Source: Planctomycetota bacterium
GTDB taxonomy: Bacteria; Planctomycetota; Planctomycetia; Gemmatales; HRBIN36
DNA length: 64,000 nucleotides
Assembly: GCA_014584395.1 (NCBI GenBank)
Contig: JACTMY010000013.1
Location: 152,465-216,464, forward strand
Reading direction: 5' to 3'
Under the pieces are notes generated by a model. That model saw nothing but the letters and a program-made list of their open reading frames with translations. It was not told the DNA's origin and searched no databases. Shown in pieces: positions 45,891 to 54,464 of this stretch. Position 1 is the first letter of the stretch; every line of letters starts with the position of its first letter. Both the position numbers and the translations under genes were made by a program.

Positions 45891-47369
45891 ATGATTGATC
45901 GGCGATGCGTGATTGTGTGGATCATTCTCCTTGTTGTGGGGAGTGGAAGCGGCTTCATAGCCGGGCAGGATCCTATCGCTGCCAAGAGCGCGCCGGTCAG
46001 TTTCATGAAACAGATTGCTCCCATCCTCAAGGAAAACTGCCTTTCGTGCCACAATGCCAGGGATCAGAAGGGCAAGCTCGACATGACCTCGTTTGCTACC
46101 CTGGCCAAGGGAGGCGAACGGGGCGATGCCGTGGTGGCGAAGAAGCCGGAAGAGAGCTTGCTTTTCACCTTGATCAGCGGTGCGGACGACCCAAGGATGC
46201 CGCCAGAAGATGTCTCCAAACCGCTGCCCACAGGGGAGGTCGCGCTCATCGAACAATGGATCAAGGAAGGGGCCCACTTCGACGGCGTGTCGCGGGACGA
46301 GCCGATCTTGGCCGCGCTGCGCCGCGCCTGGCAGCCGCCCATGCCGCCGAGTCATTATGCGCATCCGCAGCCGATCCTGGCCCTGCTCTTCACGCCCGAT
46401 GGACGCCACCTGCTTGCCGGTGGTTATCACGAGATTTTGCTTTTCGACTTGGGTTCGGACTTGGGCAAGAAAAATGTGGTCCCGGCGTTGGTCGGCCGGG
46501 TCCGTGTTCGGCCCGAACGCTGTCATGCCATGATATGGATCGAGGAAGGCAAGACGCTGGCCGTCGCAGGGGGCAGGGCGGGGCAAGAGGGAAACGTCAT
46601 CCTTCTGCAATTTGACCTGAGCCAATGGATGACCCAGCCTCTGACGATCCAAGATGGTGTTCATCCTGATGCGGGCTTGTTTGTCAGGGAATTGCTGCAA
46701 ACCGACGATGTCATGCTCTGCCTGGCTTTCCACGCTCAGGAACAATGGTTGGCCGCGGGAGGCGCCGACCGCAAGGTTCACCTATGGAAGTGGCCTGACG
46801 CCAAGGAGGAGTCCCCCTCTGACATCGTCCACGCCGACTGGGTGCAAAGCCTGGCATTTACTCCCGATGGCAAGCGGCTTATCTCCACGAGCCGGGACAA
46901 AACCGCCAAGAGCTGGAACCTGGCCGATCTAACCTTGCTACACACGTTTCGCGACCATCTGGCCACGGTCCATGCCTGTTTGCCGCGGCCCGATCAGAAA
47001 TCCGTCGTCACGGTTGGCGAGGATAGCCCCCTGCGGCTCTGGACGATCGATGGGTCCAATCGGCAAACCCGCATTTTCCCTGGTCATTCCAAGCCGGTGT
47101 ACCAAATCCAGGCGATTCCCCAAGCCAATCTGCTCGCCACGGGAAGCGGTGATCATTCGATCCGCCTTTGGAACGCGGAGAATGGTCGAGCGACCCGCAC
47201 CCTGACCGGACTGAACGACGCCGTCTATGCCTTGGCCGTCTCGCCCGATGGCCAATGGCTGGTCGGCGGGTCGCGGCTGGGAGAGGTGGCCTTGTGGAAA
47301 GTGCAAGATCGCGCCTCAACGCCGGTGACGAAGTTCAAAGCTTATCCGGCTCCCGCGACGTCGCCTTAA
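45891..47369 (+). CDS. Secreted cytochrome c-like/WD40 protein
   Basis: A 492-residue exported protein with a signal peptide (residues 1-25, ending FIAGQ). An N-terminal planctomycete cytochrome-c-like module (about 35-140) has the haem motif Cys50-x2-Cys53-His54 in ENCLSCHNARDQKGKLDM, and DPRMPPE further on. A WD40 beta-propeller with six to seven repeats follows (LALLFTPDGRHLLAGGYHE, LAFTPDGKRLISTSRDKT, LAVSPDGQWLVGGSRLGE). This fusion is abundant in planctomycetes and is usually placed at the surface or periplasm; the electron partner is unknown. A membrane-protein gene begins 17 bp downstream in the same direction. Confidence 0.9.
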   Translation: MIDRRCVIVWIILLVVGSGSGFIAGQDPIAAKSAPVSFMKQIAPILKENCLSCHNARDQKGKLDMTSFATLAKGGERGDAVVAKKPEESLLFTLISGADDPRMPPEDVSKPLPTGEVALIEQWIKEGAHFDGVSRDEPILAALRRAWQPPMPPSHYAHPQPILALLFTPDGRHLLAGGYHEILLFDLGSDLGKKNVVPALVGRVRVRPERCHAMIWIEEGKTLAVAGGRAGQEGNVILLQFDLSQWMTQPLTIQDGVHPDAGLFVRELLQTDDVMLCLAFHAQEQWLAAGGADRKVHLWKWPDAKEESPSDIVHADWVQSLAFTPDGKRLISTSRDKTAKSWNLADLTLLHTFRDHLATVHACLPRPDQKSVVTVGEDSPLRLWTIDGSNRQTRIFPGHSKPVYQIQAIPQANLLATGSGDHSIRLWNAENGRATRTLTGLNDAVYALAVSPDGQWLVGGSRLGEVALWKVQDRASTPVTKFKAYPAPATSP

Positions 47370-47386
47370 TGACATGGTCTTGACGC

Positions 47387-48220
47387 ATGGCTGAAACCAC
47401 TCCTTGGCCCCCAGGAGAGACGCCCTCGGAAAGACAGCCGGGGCAGTGGTGTCTTTTGCCGCCGCGCTCCAAGCCGGAGATGGCCTTCATTCCAAATCCT
47501 TGGTTGGCGGGAATAGGTTCCCTTCTCGTGGTGGGAGCGGGGCAGCTTTACAATCGTCAACTCGGCCGGGCCTTCTACCTCGCGGTCTGCTTTTATCTTG
47601 TGGGAGGGGGGCTGCTGGCCGGGTACATTTGGGTGCTGAAAGCTCATCCCGATCTGCGCGACCACGACCCGCCTGCATGGACGCCCCAACGACTTTACCC
47701 CAATCTCCCCGCCGCGGAACAGCATCGACTCCGGCAACTCCGTCGCCAAGCCGCCGTGGTGATTCATACCCAGGGTGAACCCTTCACGCTCAAGGAGCAA
47801 TTGCCCGTTTGGCGCATGTGTGGACAAACCTTCTTCGGCTGCCTGTGGCTGTTCGCCATCGTGGATGCCTTCCTGTGGGCACAACGACTGCGTTCAGGCC
47901 GTTGGGTCATTCGCATGAGTTGGGGGCAACAATGGCGGCGTCTGCCTATGCGCTGGCTGCCGATCATCGGATATAAAGCTCCTCGTGAAACCGTAACCGC
48001 GACGGAGTGGACCCGGGTGTCAATGGGGTTGCCTCCGCCGCCCCGGACTGGTTCGTTGATCGGGTTTCTCTTCGTGATCCTAGGGTTTCTGATCCCCTTC
48101 CTGCTCCGCTGGCTGGGCATGGGCCTGATCCTGGCGGGCATCCTTTTGGCCTGGCCGGCCTATGTCGTTTGGGGAACCTGGCTGCTGTTGGCGGAACTGT
48201 TCGTCCTGCTTTGGCCATGA
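47387..48220 (+). CDS. Polytopic membrane protein
   Basis: A 277-residue protein with about five hydrophobic segments (roughly 37-55, 62-88, 148-168, 222-245 and 248-275). The GAGQLYNRQLGRAFYL block near residue 50 is the small-membrane-protein motif (TM2/DUF5683-like) seen in proteins of unknown function; charged loops contain RLYPNLPAAEQHRLRQLRRQ and GYKAPRETVTATEW. It follows the WD40/cytochrome gene by 17 bp, so the two are likely cotranscribed. No enzymatic motif is visible. Confidence 0.8.
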   Translation: MAETTPWPPGETPSERQPGQWCLLPPRSKPEMAFIPNPWLAGIGSLLVVGAGQLYNRQLGRAFYLAVCFYLVGGGLLAGYIWVLKAHPDLRDHDPPAWTPQRLYPNLPAAEQHRLRQLRRQAAVVIHTQGEPFTLKEQLPVWRMCGQTFFGCLWLFAIVDAFLWAQRLRSGRWVIRMSWGQQWRRLPMRWLPIIGYKAPRETVTATEWTRVSMGLPPPPRTGSLIGFLFVILGFLIPFLLRWLGMGLILAGILLAWPAYVVWGTWLLLAELFVLLWP

Positions 48221-48229
48221 GCTTTTCCT

Positions 48230-48286
48230 TGACAAAATGATCTGTCCTAACGCCCGGTGCGGCTGCGGCATGGTAGGATTTTGTCA
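48230..48286 (+). other. Extended stem-loop after the membrane-protein gene
   Basis: TGACAAAAT (48230-48238) pairs perfectly with ATTTTGTCA (48278-48286). Inside it TCCTA pairs with TAGGA, separated on one side by a seven-base bulge, and a GC-rich loop of about 24 nt remains. It starts 10 bp after the stop at 48220. There is no T run, so it is not a standard terminator. It could be a 3' processing element or a protein site. Confidence 0.4.
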
Positions 48287-48443
48287 TGGGAACCGGCCTA
48301 GACCGCCATGAAGCTGGAAAGGCTTCGTGTGATTTTGCCATGGACCTCTTGACAAACCTCTCACGATAGAAAAGATGGAGGGTTGAACGGGGAACCGCAT
48401 TCGACCCAGAGTGGCATGACCGGGCCTTTCAGGAGCACTCATT

Positions 48444-48644
48444 GTGGAAAAACGCAAACTATCATTGCAGCCCAGCGAAGCCGTCGTCGTTCGAGCCGCG
48501 GCCCAAATCTATGCCGCTTACATTTCGACCGGCCGCGTGGCCGAAGGTCAAGAAAAGCACTGGATGAAACGGTCGATCCAAGAAGCCTACTGGATGGCGG
48601 TGACCGCGGATGACGCCATTCAAAGTGATACGGAATTGAGTTAA
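48444..48644 (+). CDS. Small hypothetical protein
   Basis: A 66-residue protein starting at GTG with AGGAG 8 nt upstream, which supports both the gene and the start. It is probably all-helical: LSLQPSEAVVVRAAAQIYAA and YISTGRVAEGQEKHWMKRSI followed by QEAYWMAVTADDAIQSD. The pattern fits a small cytoplasmic protein conserved in planctomycetes, but I cannot name it. It is 22 bp upstream of the next gene and probably in one operon with it. Confidence 0.68.
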   Translation: MEKRKLSLQPSEAVVVRAAAQIYAAYISTGRVAEGQEKHWMKRSIQEAYWMAVTADDAIQSDTELS

Positions 48645-48666
48645 ACCTCTGCTGTTTGAGGCCGTC

Positions 48667-49395
48667 ATGGCACGATTGCAATGCCCCGGTTGTCGTACCG
48701 TCTTGGAAATCCCCCCCGCGCCGCCAGGCAGTCAATTTCAATGCCCGGCTTGCAATAGAATCCTCGCGATGCCCGGCGCTCGGCCCCGTCCGTCCGGCCC
48801 GCCGCCAGCGCCGCCGCGGCCCAAGGCCCCGCCCCGCCCGCAGCCCAGGGACGAAGAATGGGATGAGCCTCGTCCTCGCAAGCCCAGGAAGAAAGGCAAA
48901 CAGCCATACGCTTCTTCCAGCCGCTCGCCTGGTTCCTCGATGGCCGTTTACCTCATCGCGGGACTGGGTGTCTTGGCGGTGGTGGGCGTGGTCGTCGTGC
49001 TCTTGATCGTCATGGGCGGCAGTTCGGGCAGCAGCTACCCTGTCTCCAAGTTGGCCAAGGAAGATTTCCGGAACATGAAGAAGATTTGGTCCGGGAAAAA
49101 CGTCACCCTCATCAATCTCATCGATTCGCCTTCTGGTTCCTACGAAAAAGTGATCCATGACGGGATCATGGAACGATTGGATTCCGTGTCGGGGGGGAAC
49201 CTGTCGGGCAATGTCAATGCCGACTCGTGTTACGTCGTCGTCGTGACCGACGTTGGCTTTGATGAATTGTTGCGGGTGATCAGTTTCCTGGACGTCATAA
49301 AAATTGAAGGCGATACCATCCACGCGAAAGTCAAGGACAGCGAAATGAACACGCTCAGGCAAATCGGCGAGTCCCGCGTAACCCGCCGGCGCTAG
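48667..49395 (+). CDS. Zinc-ribbon single-pass membrane protein
   Basis: A 242-residue protein. The N-terminal ribbon has CPGC near 6-9 and CPAC near 26-29; a Pro/Arg-rich linker of about 60 residues follows; one membrane segment lies near 95-120; the C-terminal 120 residues (VSKLAKEDFRNMKKIWSGKN, later SCYVVVVTDVGFDELLRVIS) form an alpha/beta soluble domain, probably outside the cytoplasm. It is the fourth ribbon protein in the window. Function unknown. It follows the small helical gene by 22 bp. Confidence 0.8.
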   Translation: MARLQCPGCRTVLEIPPAPPGSQFQCPACNRILAMPGARPRPSGPPPAPPRPKAPPRPQPRDEEWDEPRPRKPRKKGKQPYASSSRSPGSSMAVYLIAGLGVLAVVGVVVVLLIVMGGSSGSSYPVSKLAKEDFRNMKKIWSGKNVTLINLIDSPSGSYEKVIHDGIMERLDSVSGGNLSGNVNADSCYVVVVTDVGFDELLRVISFLDVIKIEGDTIHAKVKDSEMNTLRQIGESRVTRRR

Positions 49396-49431
49396 TCGAT
49401 CAGCACACCGCCAATTCCCTACTGCCGTTCC

Positions 49432-49469
49432 CATAAACAACCCGCGCGAACCAGGCGGCTCGTGCGGGT
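49432..49469 (-). terminator. Probable terminator of the PEP-CTERM gene
   Basis: ACCCGC (49440-49445) pairs with GCGGGT (49464-49469), with further CGA/TCG pairing inside. On the minus strand it is followed by TGTTTATG, a weak T tract. It lies 50-87 bp beyond the stop of the PEP-CTERM gene. Confidence 0.4.
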
Positions 49470-49518
49470 CGGGGTCGAAAAGGATGCTTCCTCGTTCGTA
49501 AGGCGGCCATGGTCCATC

Positions 49519-50343
49519 TCAAGCCGCAGTGATCCGGCACTTGGCTTGAGGGGATGCTCGCCGACGATGCCAGGCCAGACCCAACATGCCGCCACCGGCG
49601 AGCATGGAGATGATCGTGGCCGGTTCGGGAATGGCATGCACGACGAAGGTGTAGGTGTATTCGCCGCTGCGTGTGACATCTCCATTCAGCAAGGCCTCGA
49701 ACTCAATCGTCACGTCGTAAAAGCCAGCCTCGGTGAAGCCCCAATTGAAATGGATGTGACCCCCTGGCATGAGCAAGGCGAAGTCCGTGCTATCGATGCC
49801 ATTTGCAAAACTGGACATCCAGACGACCGGTGAGCCGAAGGTATCGGTTTGCCAAACGGAAAAATGGCCAGGGCCGCTCACGTCGCGCAACCGAATGTGA
49901 ATCCACTCGCCGTTCGTCGGATTGCCGTTGTTGACGCGCGGATCCGTCAAAGCGTAGGTATCGAATGTGCCTGGATCAATTTCCTCCGCCGCCATGCCGC
50001 CAAAGATGAGATTGGGGTCTTGCACTTGCGGCAGGACCCAAATGTTTTGTCCAGCTCCCGTTCCCAGGAAATCCCATTGGCTTCCCGGCGGCCGGCTCTG
50101 CAGCGCGCCTGGTCTGACGAAAAGCCACGCTTCGTGGGGAGCGTACTCCTCATCACCGTCGTGATCATGGACGTGAATGAACCAGCGTTGATCGGGTGGA
50201 CCTGGCGGGTTCGCGGGCTCCCAGCCGGCCGCAAAAATATCGACGTGGCCGTTTTCAATGATGACGGGCGGCTGAGCTTGGCTTGCAGCCGGACCTAGTC
50301 CCCACCAAGCAGCCACGAAATAAACCCACTGATGTAATCGCAT
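49519..50343 (-). CDS. Choice-of-anchor M-like PEP-CTERM surface protein
   Basis: A 274-residue exported protein. It has a signal peptide (residues 1-23, ending ASQA), a mature region rich in His/Asp/Glu (RWFIHVHDHDGDEEYAPHEA near 55), and the surface-anchored repeat pattern GGHIHFNWGFTEAGFYDVTI near 200, as in TIGR03769-type domains. At the C-terminus is a PEP-CTERM sorting signal: IPEPATIISMLAGGGMLGLA then WHRRR, to be processed by an exosortase. GGAGAG lies 4 nt before ATG 50343. It follows the DUF1559 gene by 60 bp and very likely shares its transcript. The anchor-M repeat occurs in actinobacteria next to metal ABC transporters, so metal binding is possible but unproven here. Confidence 0.85.
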   Translation of the reverse strand: MRLHQWVYFVAAWWGLGPAASQAQPPVIIENGHVDIFAAGWEPANPPGPPDQRWFIHVHDHDGDEEYAPHEAWLFVRPGALQSRPPGSQWDFLGTGAGQNIWVLPQVQDPNLIFGGMAAEEIDPGTFDTYALTDPRVNNGNPTNGEWIHIRLRDVSGPGHFSVWQTDTFGSPVVWMSSFANGIDSTDFALLMPGGHIHFNWGFTEAGFYDVTIEFEALLNGDVTRSGEYTYTFVVHAIPEPATIISMLAGGGMLGLAWHRRRASPQAKCRITAA

Positions 50344-50403
50344 TCGCTCTCCTTTCAGAAAATGGGAAGTGAAGATCGTACGTGAACGCTGATCGGGTGC
50401 CGG

Positions 50404-51144
50404 TCAATCTTGAGGGCGTGCGAAATGATGGCCGGTATCCGCCCATTCCTTGATGAGCGTGGCCGTCAGGTAGTCGACATGGCCGTCGAGGTAAAGGTAG
50501 TTCGCTCCGCCGCCGATGCGGCTCTCCCAATGCATCGCGGGACTGCCGTTGCTGAAACGATCCGGCGCGATGTCATTGAGGATGCGCCGGTAAACTTGGA
50601 ACGAAGTGGTAAACCAGTTGCGCGAATGAGCATGATCGCTGTAGGTGGACAGCCCGCGCTCATCCGATCCGGTGAAAACAATGATTGAATTGGACGTATT
50701 GGTGCAATGCTGCAAGCGGAGACACTCATCCGGCCCCGGCACGCAAAAATATTCATTCAGGATATAGCTGGTCGACTTGGTGCGGAGCAAATCATAGGCT
50801 CGCGGGTCCATCGGACAAATGCGCACGCGGTCCACGTTTTCTAAATACGGGGCCAGGGTGTAGATCCACGTTTCTTGCAGGGCGTATGGATGCGTGTGCG
50901 TCGTGTAGGGAAAGCGGCCTCCATGATCATTGCAGAACATGTGCATGGCGATGCCGATCTGCTTCAGGTTGTTGGCGCACCAGATGCGATCCATGGCCAC
51001 GCGCACGCGCTGAATGGCGGGCAACAACAGGCCGATCAAGATCGTGATGATGGCGATGCAGACCAGCAATTCGATGAGGGTAAAACCTGCAGCACGGCGG
51101 CGCGAGGTTAGCCGATGGCTGGCGCGTTGTGTTAATGGATGCAT
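50404..51144 (-). CDS. DUF1559-like type II pseudopilin-family protein
   Basis: A 246-residue protein with a prepilin-type signal: basic leader RRRAAG, then [20 protein letters not shown], so processing by a prepilin peptidase before Phe is expected. The mature part follows the planctomycete DUF1559 pattern ([20 protein letters not shown] near 60) and ends with the [15 protein letters not shown] block of the H-X9-DG family. These are extracellular filament or surface proteins of unknown function and very numerous in Gemmataceae. The gene is preceded by a promoter overlapped by a 15 bp inverted repeat and followed by the PEP-CTERM gene in the same direction. Confidence 0.87.
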   Translation of the reverse strand: MHPLTQRASHRLTSRRRAAGFTLIELLVCIAIITILIGLLLPAIQRVRVAMDRIWCANNLKQIGIAMHMFCNDHGGRFPYTTHTHPYALQETWIYTLAPYLENVDRVRICPMDPRAYDLLRTKSTSYILNEYFCVPGPDECLRLQHCTNTSNSIIVFTGSDERGLSTYSDHAHSRNWFTTSFQVYRRILNDIAPDRFSNGSPAMHWESRIGGGANYLYLDGHVDYLTATLIKEWADTGHHFARPQD

Positions 51145-51155
51145 GATCGTCGTCC

Positions 51156-51210
51156 TAAATAAAGTATAACGAGGTTATATAATGTTATACTTTATTTATA
51201 CGGACGTCAA
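51156..51210 (-). promoter_or_regulatory. Promoter with nested palindrome for the DUF1559/PEP-CTERM operon
   Basis: TAAATAAAGTATAAC (51156-51170) and GTTATACTTTATTTA (51184-51198) are perfect 15 bp inverted repeats with a 13 nt spacer. The spacer adds a third half-site, so TATAAC-GAG-GTTATA is a second dyad. On the minus strand a promoter can be read: -35 TTGACG (51210-51205), 17 nt, -10 TAACAT (51187-51182). The palindrome therefore covers the spacer, the -10 and the predicted start site. It could act as an operator or as a hairpin in the mRNA leader. Confidence 0.6.
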
Positions 51211-51260
51211 GTGCATGAGGTTCAGCACAGCGCGCTCTGGGTAAGCCGAGTTGGGACAAT

Positions 51261-51294
51261 AAAAAAAACCTGCCGGGCCGCTTGGCCCGGCAGG
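51261..51294 (-). terminator. Strong intrinsic terminator of hppD
   Basis: CCTGCCGGGCC (51269-51279) and GGCCCGGCAGG (51284-51294) pair perfectly over 11 bp with a four-base loop. On the minus strand eight T residues follow. It lies 37 bp beyond the hppD stop. Confidence 0.88.
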
Positions 51295-51330
51295 GGATGC
51301 CGAGGTTAAGCAGGTGAACTCAACGAGCCG

Positions 51331-52437
51331 TCACAATGTGCCGCGGCGGGCTTGTTCGCGCTCGATGGATTCGAACAGGGCCTTGAAGTTGCCCTTGCCG
51401 AAGCTGCGCGCCCCGTGGCGTTCAATCACTTCGTAGAACAACGTCGGCCGATCTTCCACGGGCTTGGTGAAAATCTGCAGCAGGTAGCCTTCATCGTCCC
51501 GGTCGACGAGGATGCCCAGATCCGCCAGGGCTTCGATGTCCTCATCGATCTTGCCCACGCGATCGGGCAAGGCCTCGTAATAGGAGCGGGGCACGGTCAG
51601 GAAGTTGACGTCGTTTTTCCGCATGTTGCCGACGGTCTCGATGATGTTGCCGGTGGTCAGGGCGATGTGCTGCACGCCGGGGCCATGGTAAAAGTTCAGG
51701 TATTCCTCGATCTGCGAGCGGCGGCGTCCCTTGGCCGGCTCGTTGATGGGGAACTTGATTCGCCCCTTGCCATCCTGCACGACCTTGGACATGAGCGCGG
51801 AATACTCGGTGCTGATGTCCTTATCGTCGAAGCTGACGAGCAGGGAAAAACCCATCACGTGTTCGTAAAAGTGGACCCATTCATTCATCTGCCCTTCTTC
51901 GACGTTGGCGACGATGTGGTCGATGGATTTCAACCCCACCGGATGCATTTGCCGGGGGCCGTAGAGATCGTCGTCGATGGGCTTGAAGCCCGGTGCGAAG
52001 GTGCCGCGATAGCGATCGCGATTGATGAAGGTGTGCGTCGTGTCGCCATAGGCGGCGATCGTGGCGATTTCGTAGACTCCGTTTTCATCTTCCATGGCTT
52101 TCGGTTCGGAAATACCCTTGGCACCGCGGCCCGTGACGAAGTCGTAAGCTTTGCGGACGTCGTCGACTTCAAAAGCAATGTCGCAAACGCCGTCGCCATG
52201 CTTGGCCAGGCGGTAATTGTCCGGATGGTCGTCGTGGAGGGAAGAGACCAACACGAAGTTGATCAGCCCTTGGCGCAACAGGTAGCGGGCTTCGTGTTTG
52301 AGCCCCGTCTCCAGGCCGCCATAAGCGGCTACGTCAAACCCAAAAGCGTTGCGATAAAAGAAGGCGGACTGTTTGGCGTTGCCCACGAAAAACTTGACGT
52401 GGTCGATGCGGCGCAAGGGGAGTGGATCGCTCGGCAT
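51331..52437 (-). CDS. hppD: 4-hydroxyphenylpyruvate dioxygenase
   Basis: Non-haem Fe(II) enzyme converting 4-hydroxyphenylpyruvate to homogentisate in tyrosine catabolism. The 368-residue protein is a tandem vicinal-oxygen-chelate fold. The three iron ligands are readable: His174 in SIDHIVANV, His257 in GVQHIALTT and Glu336 in LFYEVIERHG. The C-terminal EVIERHGARSFGKGNFKALFE is characteristic of the family. Homogentisate dioxygenase (hmgA) is not adjacent. A strong terminator follows, so it is transcribed separately from the DUF1559 operon. Confidence 0.96.
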   Translation of the reverse strand: MPSDPLPLRRIDHVKFFVGNAKQSAFFYRNAFGFDVAAYGGLETGLKHEARYLLRQGLINFVLVSSLHDDHPDNYRLAKHGDGVCDIAFEVDDVRKAYDFVTGRGAKGISEPKAMEDENGVYEIATIAAYGDTTHTFINRDRYRGTFAPGFKPIDDDLYGPRQMHPVGLKSIDHIVANVEEGQMNEWVHFYEHVMGFSLLVSFDDKDISTEYSALMSKVVQDGKGRIKFPINEPAKGRRRSQIEEYLNFYHGPGVQHIALTTGNIIETVGNMRKNDVNFLTVPRSYYEALPDRVGKIDEDIEALADLGILVDRDDEGYLLQIFTKPVEDRPTLFYEVIERHGARSFGKGNFKALFESIEREQARRGTL

Positions 52438-52535
52438 GGTGTCACCTCGTGCTGGAGTTCAATCGTTGTTGCTGACCATTATAGCGAGTGACTATACCCC
52501 TGTGCCAGGCATTGCCGGCCAGGGACGCCTCGAAA

Positions 52536-53225
52536 TTAACCCGCTTTGCGATAAAGGCTGACTTGGGAGGCCAACGTTGGATCGCGCTGTTGCAATTCAT
52601 CCAGCTTCTGCCGATAGCGTTCCGCTTCGCGCCGGCGAATTTCCCGGCGGCGCAGGGCCTTGGCGATTTGCTGCTGCACGACGACGCCGAATAGGCAAAC
52701 GATTCCCATGGCAATGTGAACAAGCAGGGGCTGTTCCGTAACCAGAGGGACCACCTTGACTTCGCCCATGAGTTGTATGATCACCAGACCCGAGTAAGCC
52801 ATGAGCAGCGTGCCCAGGGCGCTGGTGAGCGTGATCATGCAAAAGCGAAAGAAGAAGACGCTGAACAAGCCGCCGGCCGTGATGCAGATCAGCGGATAGG
52901 CATAAGCGGGAACGATTTGCTGCACGAGATACCAGGCCGCCAGTCCGTAGATGAGGAACAGGGCCAAACGCGCCAGGCTCAGAGCGAGGCAGCCACCCGC
53001 CAGGGCCAGGAGAATCCCAGCCACCACGGGTTGCTCCAACCCCAACTGCGGGGCGGCCCGCAGGCCATAAAGCCCGGTCGTCAAACTCGTGAGCACGGTA
53101 ATCCAAAAGCGGTGCAGCCACCAACCGGTGATCCACAAGCCCAACCCCACCCCGCCGACTAGGGCCAGCGCCAGGAAGGGCAAGTCCAGCATGTCCGACA
53201 GCAAGTCGGGTGCGATCAAGGTCAT
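52536..53225 (-). CDS. Polytopic membrane protein (TMEM198/DUF4203-like)
   Basis: A 229-residue protein with about six or seven hydrophobic segments spanning residues 12-180 (ALALVGGVGLGLWITGWW, LLALAGGCLALSLARLALFL, FSVFFFRFCMITLTSALGTL) and a basic helical C-terminal tail (AKALRRREIRRREAERYRQK). The arrangement resembles bacterial TMEM198/DUF4203 proteins, of unknown function, but that match is tentative. It lies 49 bp downstream of truB in the same direction and may be cotranscribed. Confidence 0.75.
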   Translation of the reverse strand: MTLIAPDLLSDMLDLPFLALALVGGVGLGLWITGWWLHRFWITVLTSLTTGLYGLRAAPQLGLEQPVVAGILLALAGGCLALSLARLALFLIYGLAAWYLVQQIVPAYAYPLICITAGGLFSVFFFRFCMITLTSALGTLLMAYSGLVIIQLMGEVKVVPLVTEQPLLVHIAMGIVCLFGVVVQQQIAKALRRREIRRREAERYRQKLDELQQRDPTLASQVSLYRKAG

Positions 53226-53273
53226 ACTTCCCCCACTTTCCTGAAAGGCAGATAGCCCGGATCGCCCCCTTTG

Positions 53274-54170
53274 TCAATCGGGATTCTGCTGCCAAACGCG
53301 CTCGGGGATGAGGAATTGCCGGTCCGCGAGCCAGGTGGCCATGGCCACGAACTGATTCGCTTCGTCAAGGATGGCTTTGAGGCCCGTCGTTTCGCGGGGC
53401 GGGAGGGATGGCCCCTGAATGCGCTGGCCGAAGCGAACGCGCCGCACCAGGTCGGCAGGGCAGTGAAAGCTGGGGTACATCTCGGCCAGGCAGGTCATGG
53501 GGATGAGATGGTCGGTCAGGTTTGCCGATGGCTCAGGAGTCAAGGGAAGGCTATCCTGCGCCATAAAGGGGCCGATCTGGGTGCGCATCAAACAGGCGAC
53601 GTAGCCGCCGCAGCCCAGAGCCTGGCCGATGTCCCTGGCCAGGGAGCGGACATAGGTCCCTTTGCCGCACACGATCTCCACTTCGAGGCGGGGATAGTGG
53701 TAGCGGAGCAACGTGAGCCGTTCGACCCGCACGGTGCGCGGCTCCATCGCGAGGGTCTTGCCTTGTCGAGCCTGGTGATAGGCGCGCTGGCCGTCGCGCT
53801 TGATGGCGGAATACTGCGGGGGAACTTGTTCGAGGTCGCCGACAAAGCGGGGAAGCATTTGTCGGACCGTCTCCACTTCCGGGACGCGCGCCTCTGGGAA
53901 GGGCGTCCGTTCGCCCTCGGCATCGTCGGTGCTGCTCGTCTCGCCCAGATGAAACGTGCTGCGATAGGTCTTGCGCACGTTTTGAATGAATTCGATGAAG
54001 CGCACCGCCTGACCCACGGCCAGAACAATGACTCCTTCGGCCAGGGGATCGAGCGTGCCCGTGTGGCCGACCTTGACCGAGCCGCCTAACCGTTCATGCA
54101 CCCAGTCAACGACGGCCCGGGAGGTCATGCCCACCGGCTTGTGCAGGTTGAGGAAACCGTGCGGCGTCAT
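53274..54170 (-). CDS. truB: tRNA pseudouridine(55) synthase
   Basis: Isomerises U55 in the T-loop of tRNA to pseudouridine. The 298-residue protein starts MTPHGFLNLHKPVGMTSRAV and has the catalytic GHTGTLDPLAEGV, nucleophile Asp41; KTYRSTFHLGETSSTDDAEG; and YSAIKRDGQRAYHQAR with the conserved Tyr. VVCGKGTYVR-like VEIVCGKGTYVRSLARDIG follows. I used ATG 54170, the family-typical start; the in-frame ATG at 54236 would add 22 hydrophobic residues that do not fit. No rbfA/infB partner is adjacent. Confidence 0.95.
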   Translation of the reverse strand: MTPHGFLNLHKPVGMTSRAVVDWVHERLGGSVKVGHTGTLDPLAEGVIVLAVGQAVRFIEFIQNVRKTYRSTFHLGETSSTDDAEGERTPFPEARVPEVETVRQMLPRFVGDLEQVPPQYSAIKRDGQRAYHQARQGKTLAMEPRTVRVERLTLLRYHYPRLEVEIVCGKGTYVRSLARDIGQALGCGGYVACLMRTQIGPFMAQDSLPLTPEPSANLTDHLIPMTCLAEMYPSFHCPADLVRRVRFGQRIQGPSLPPRETTGLKAILDEANQFVAMATWLADRQFLIPERVWQQNPD

Positions 54171-54464
54171 GGCGGAGCAGCGTCCGTAGAGCAAGTGAAG
54201 GTAGCTAACGCACAGTAACATTTTAATTGATTTCATTCAAAGCCAACGTGAATCCATCTGCAAAAGTGTGAACGGACAAATACGTTCTCGGGTTATGACT
54301 TGGCTACGGTTCACTCATGCAATTATTTTCTGAGAGAATCCGTTTCACTTTTCCTCTCGATCGGCACCCTGTAATAGAAGGGTTTATCAACCGAGTCAAT
54401 CGGAACCGGTGCAGCCCCCCTTCGGTTTGGACTGTGTCGTTGATTGAACCGCTTGAGGCGAGTC

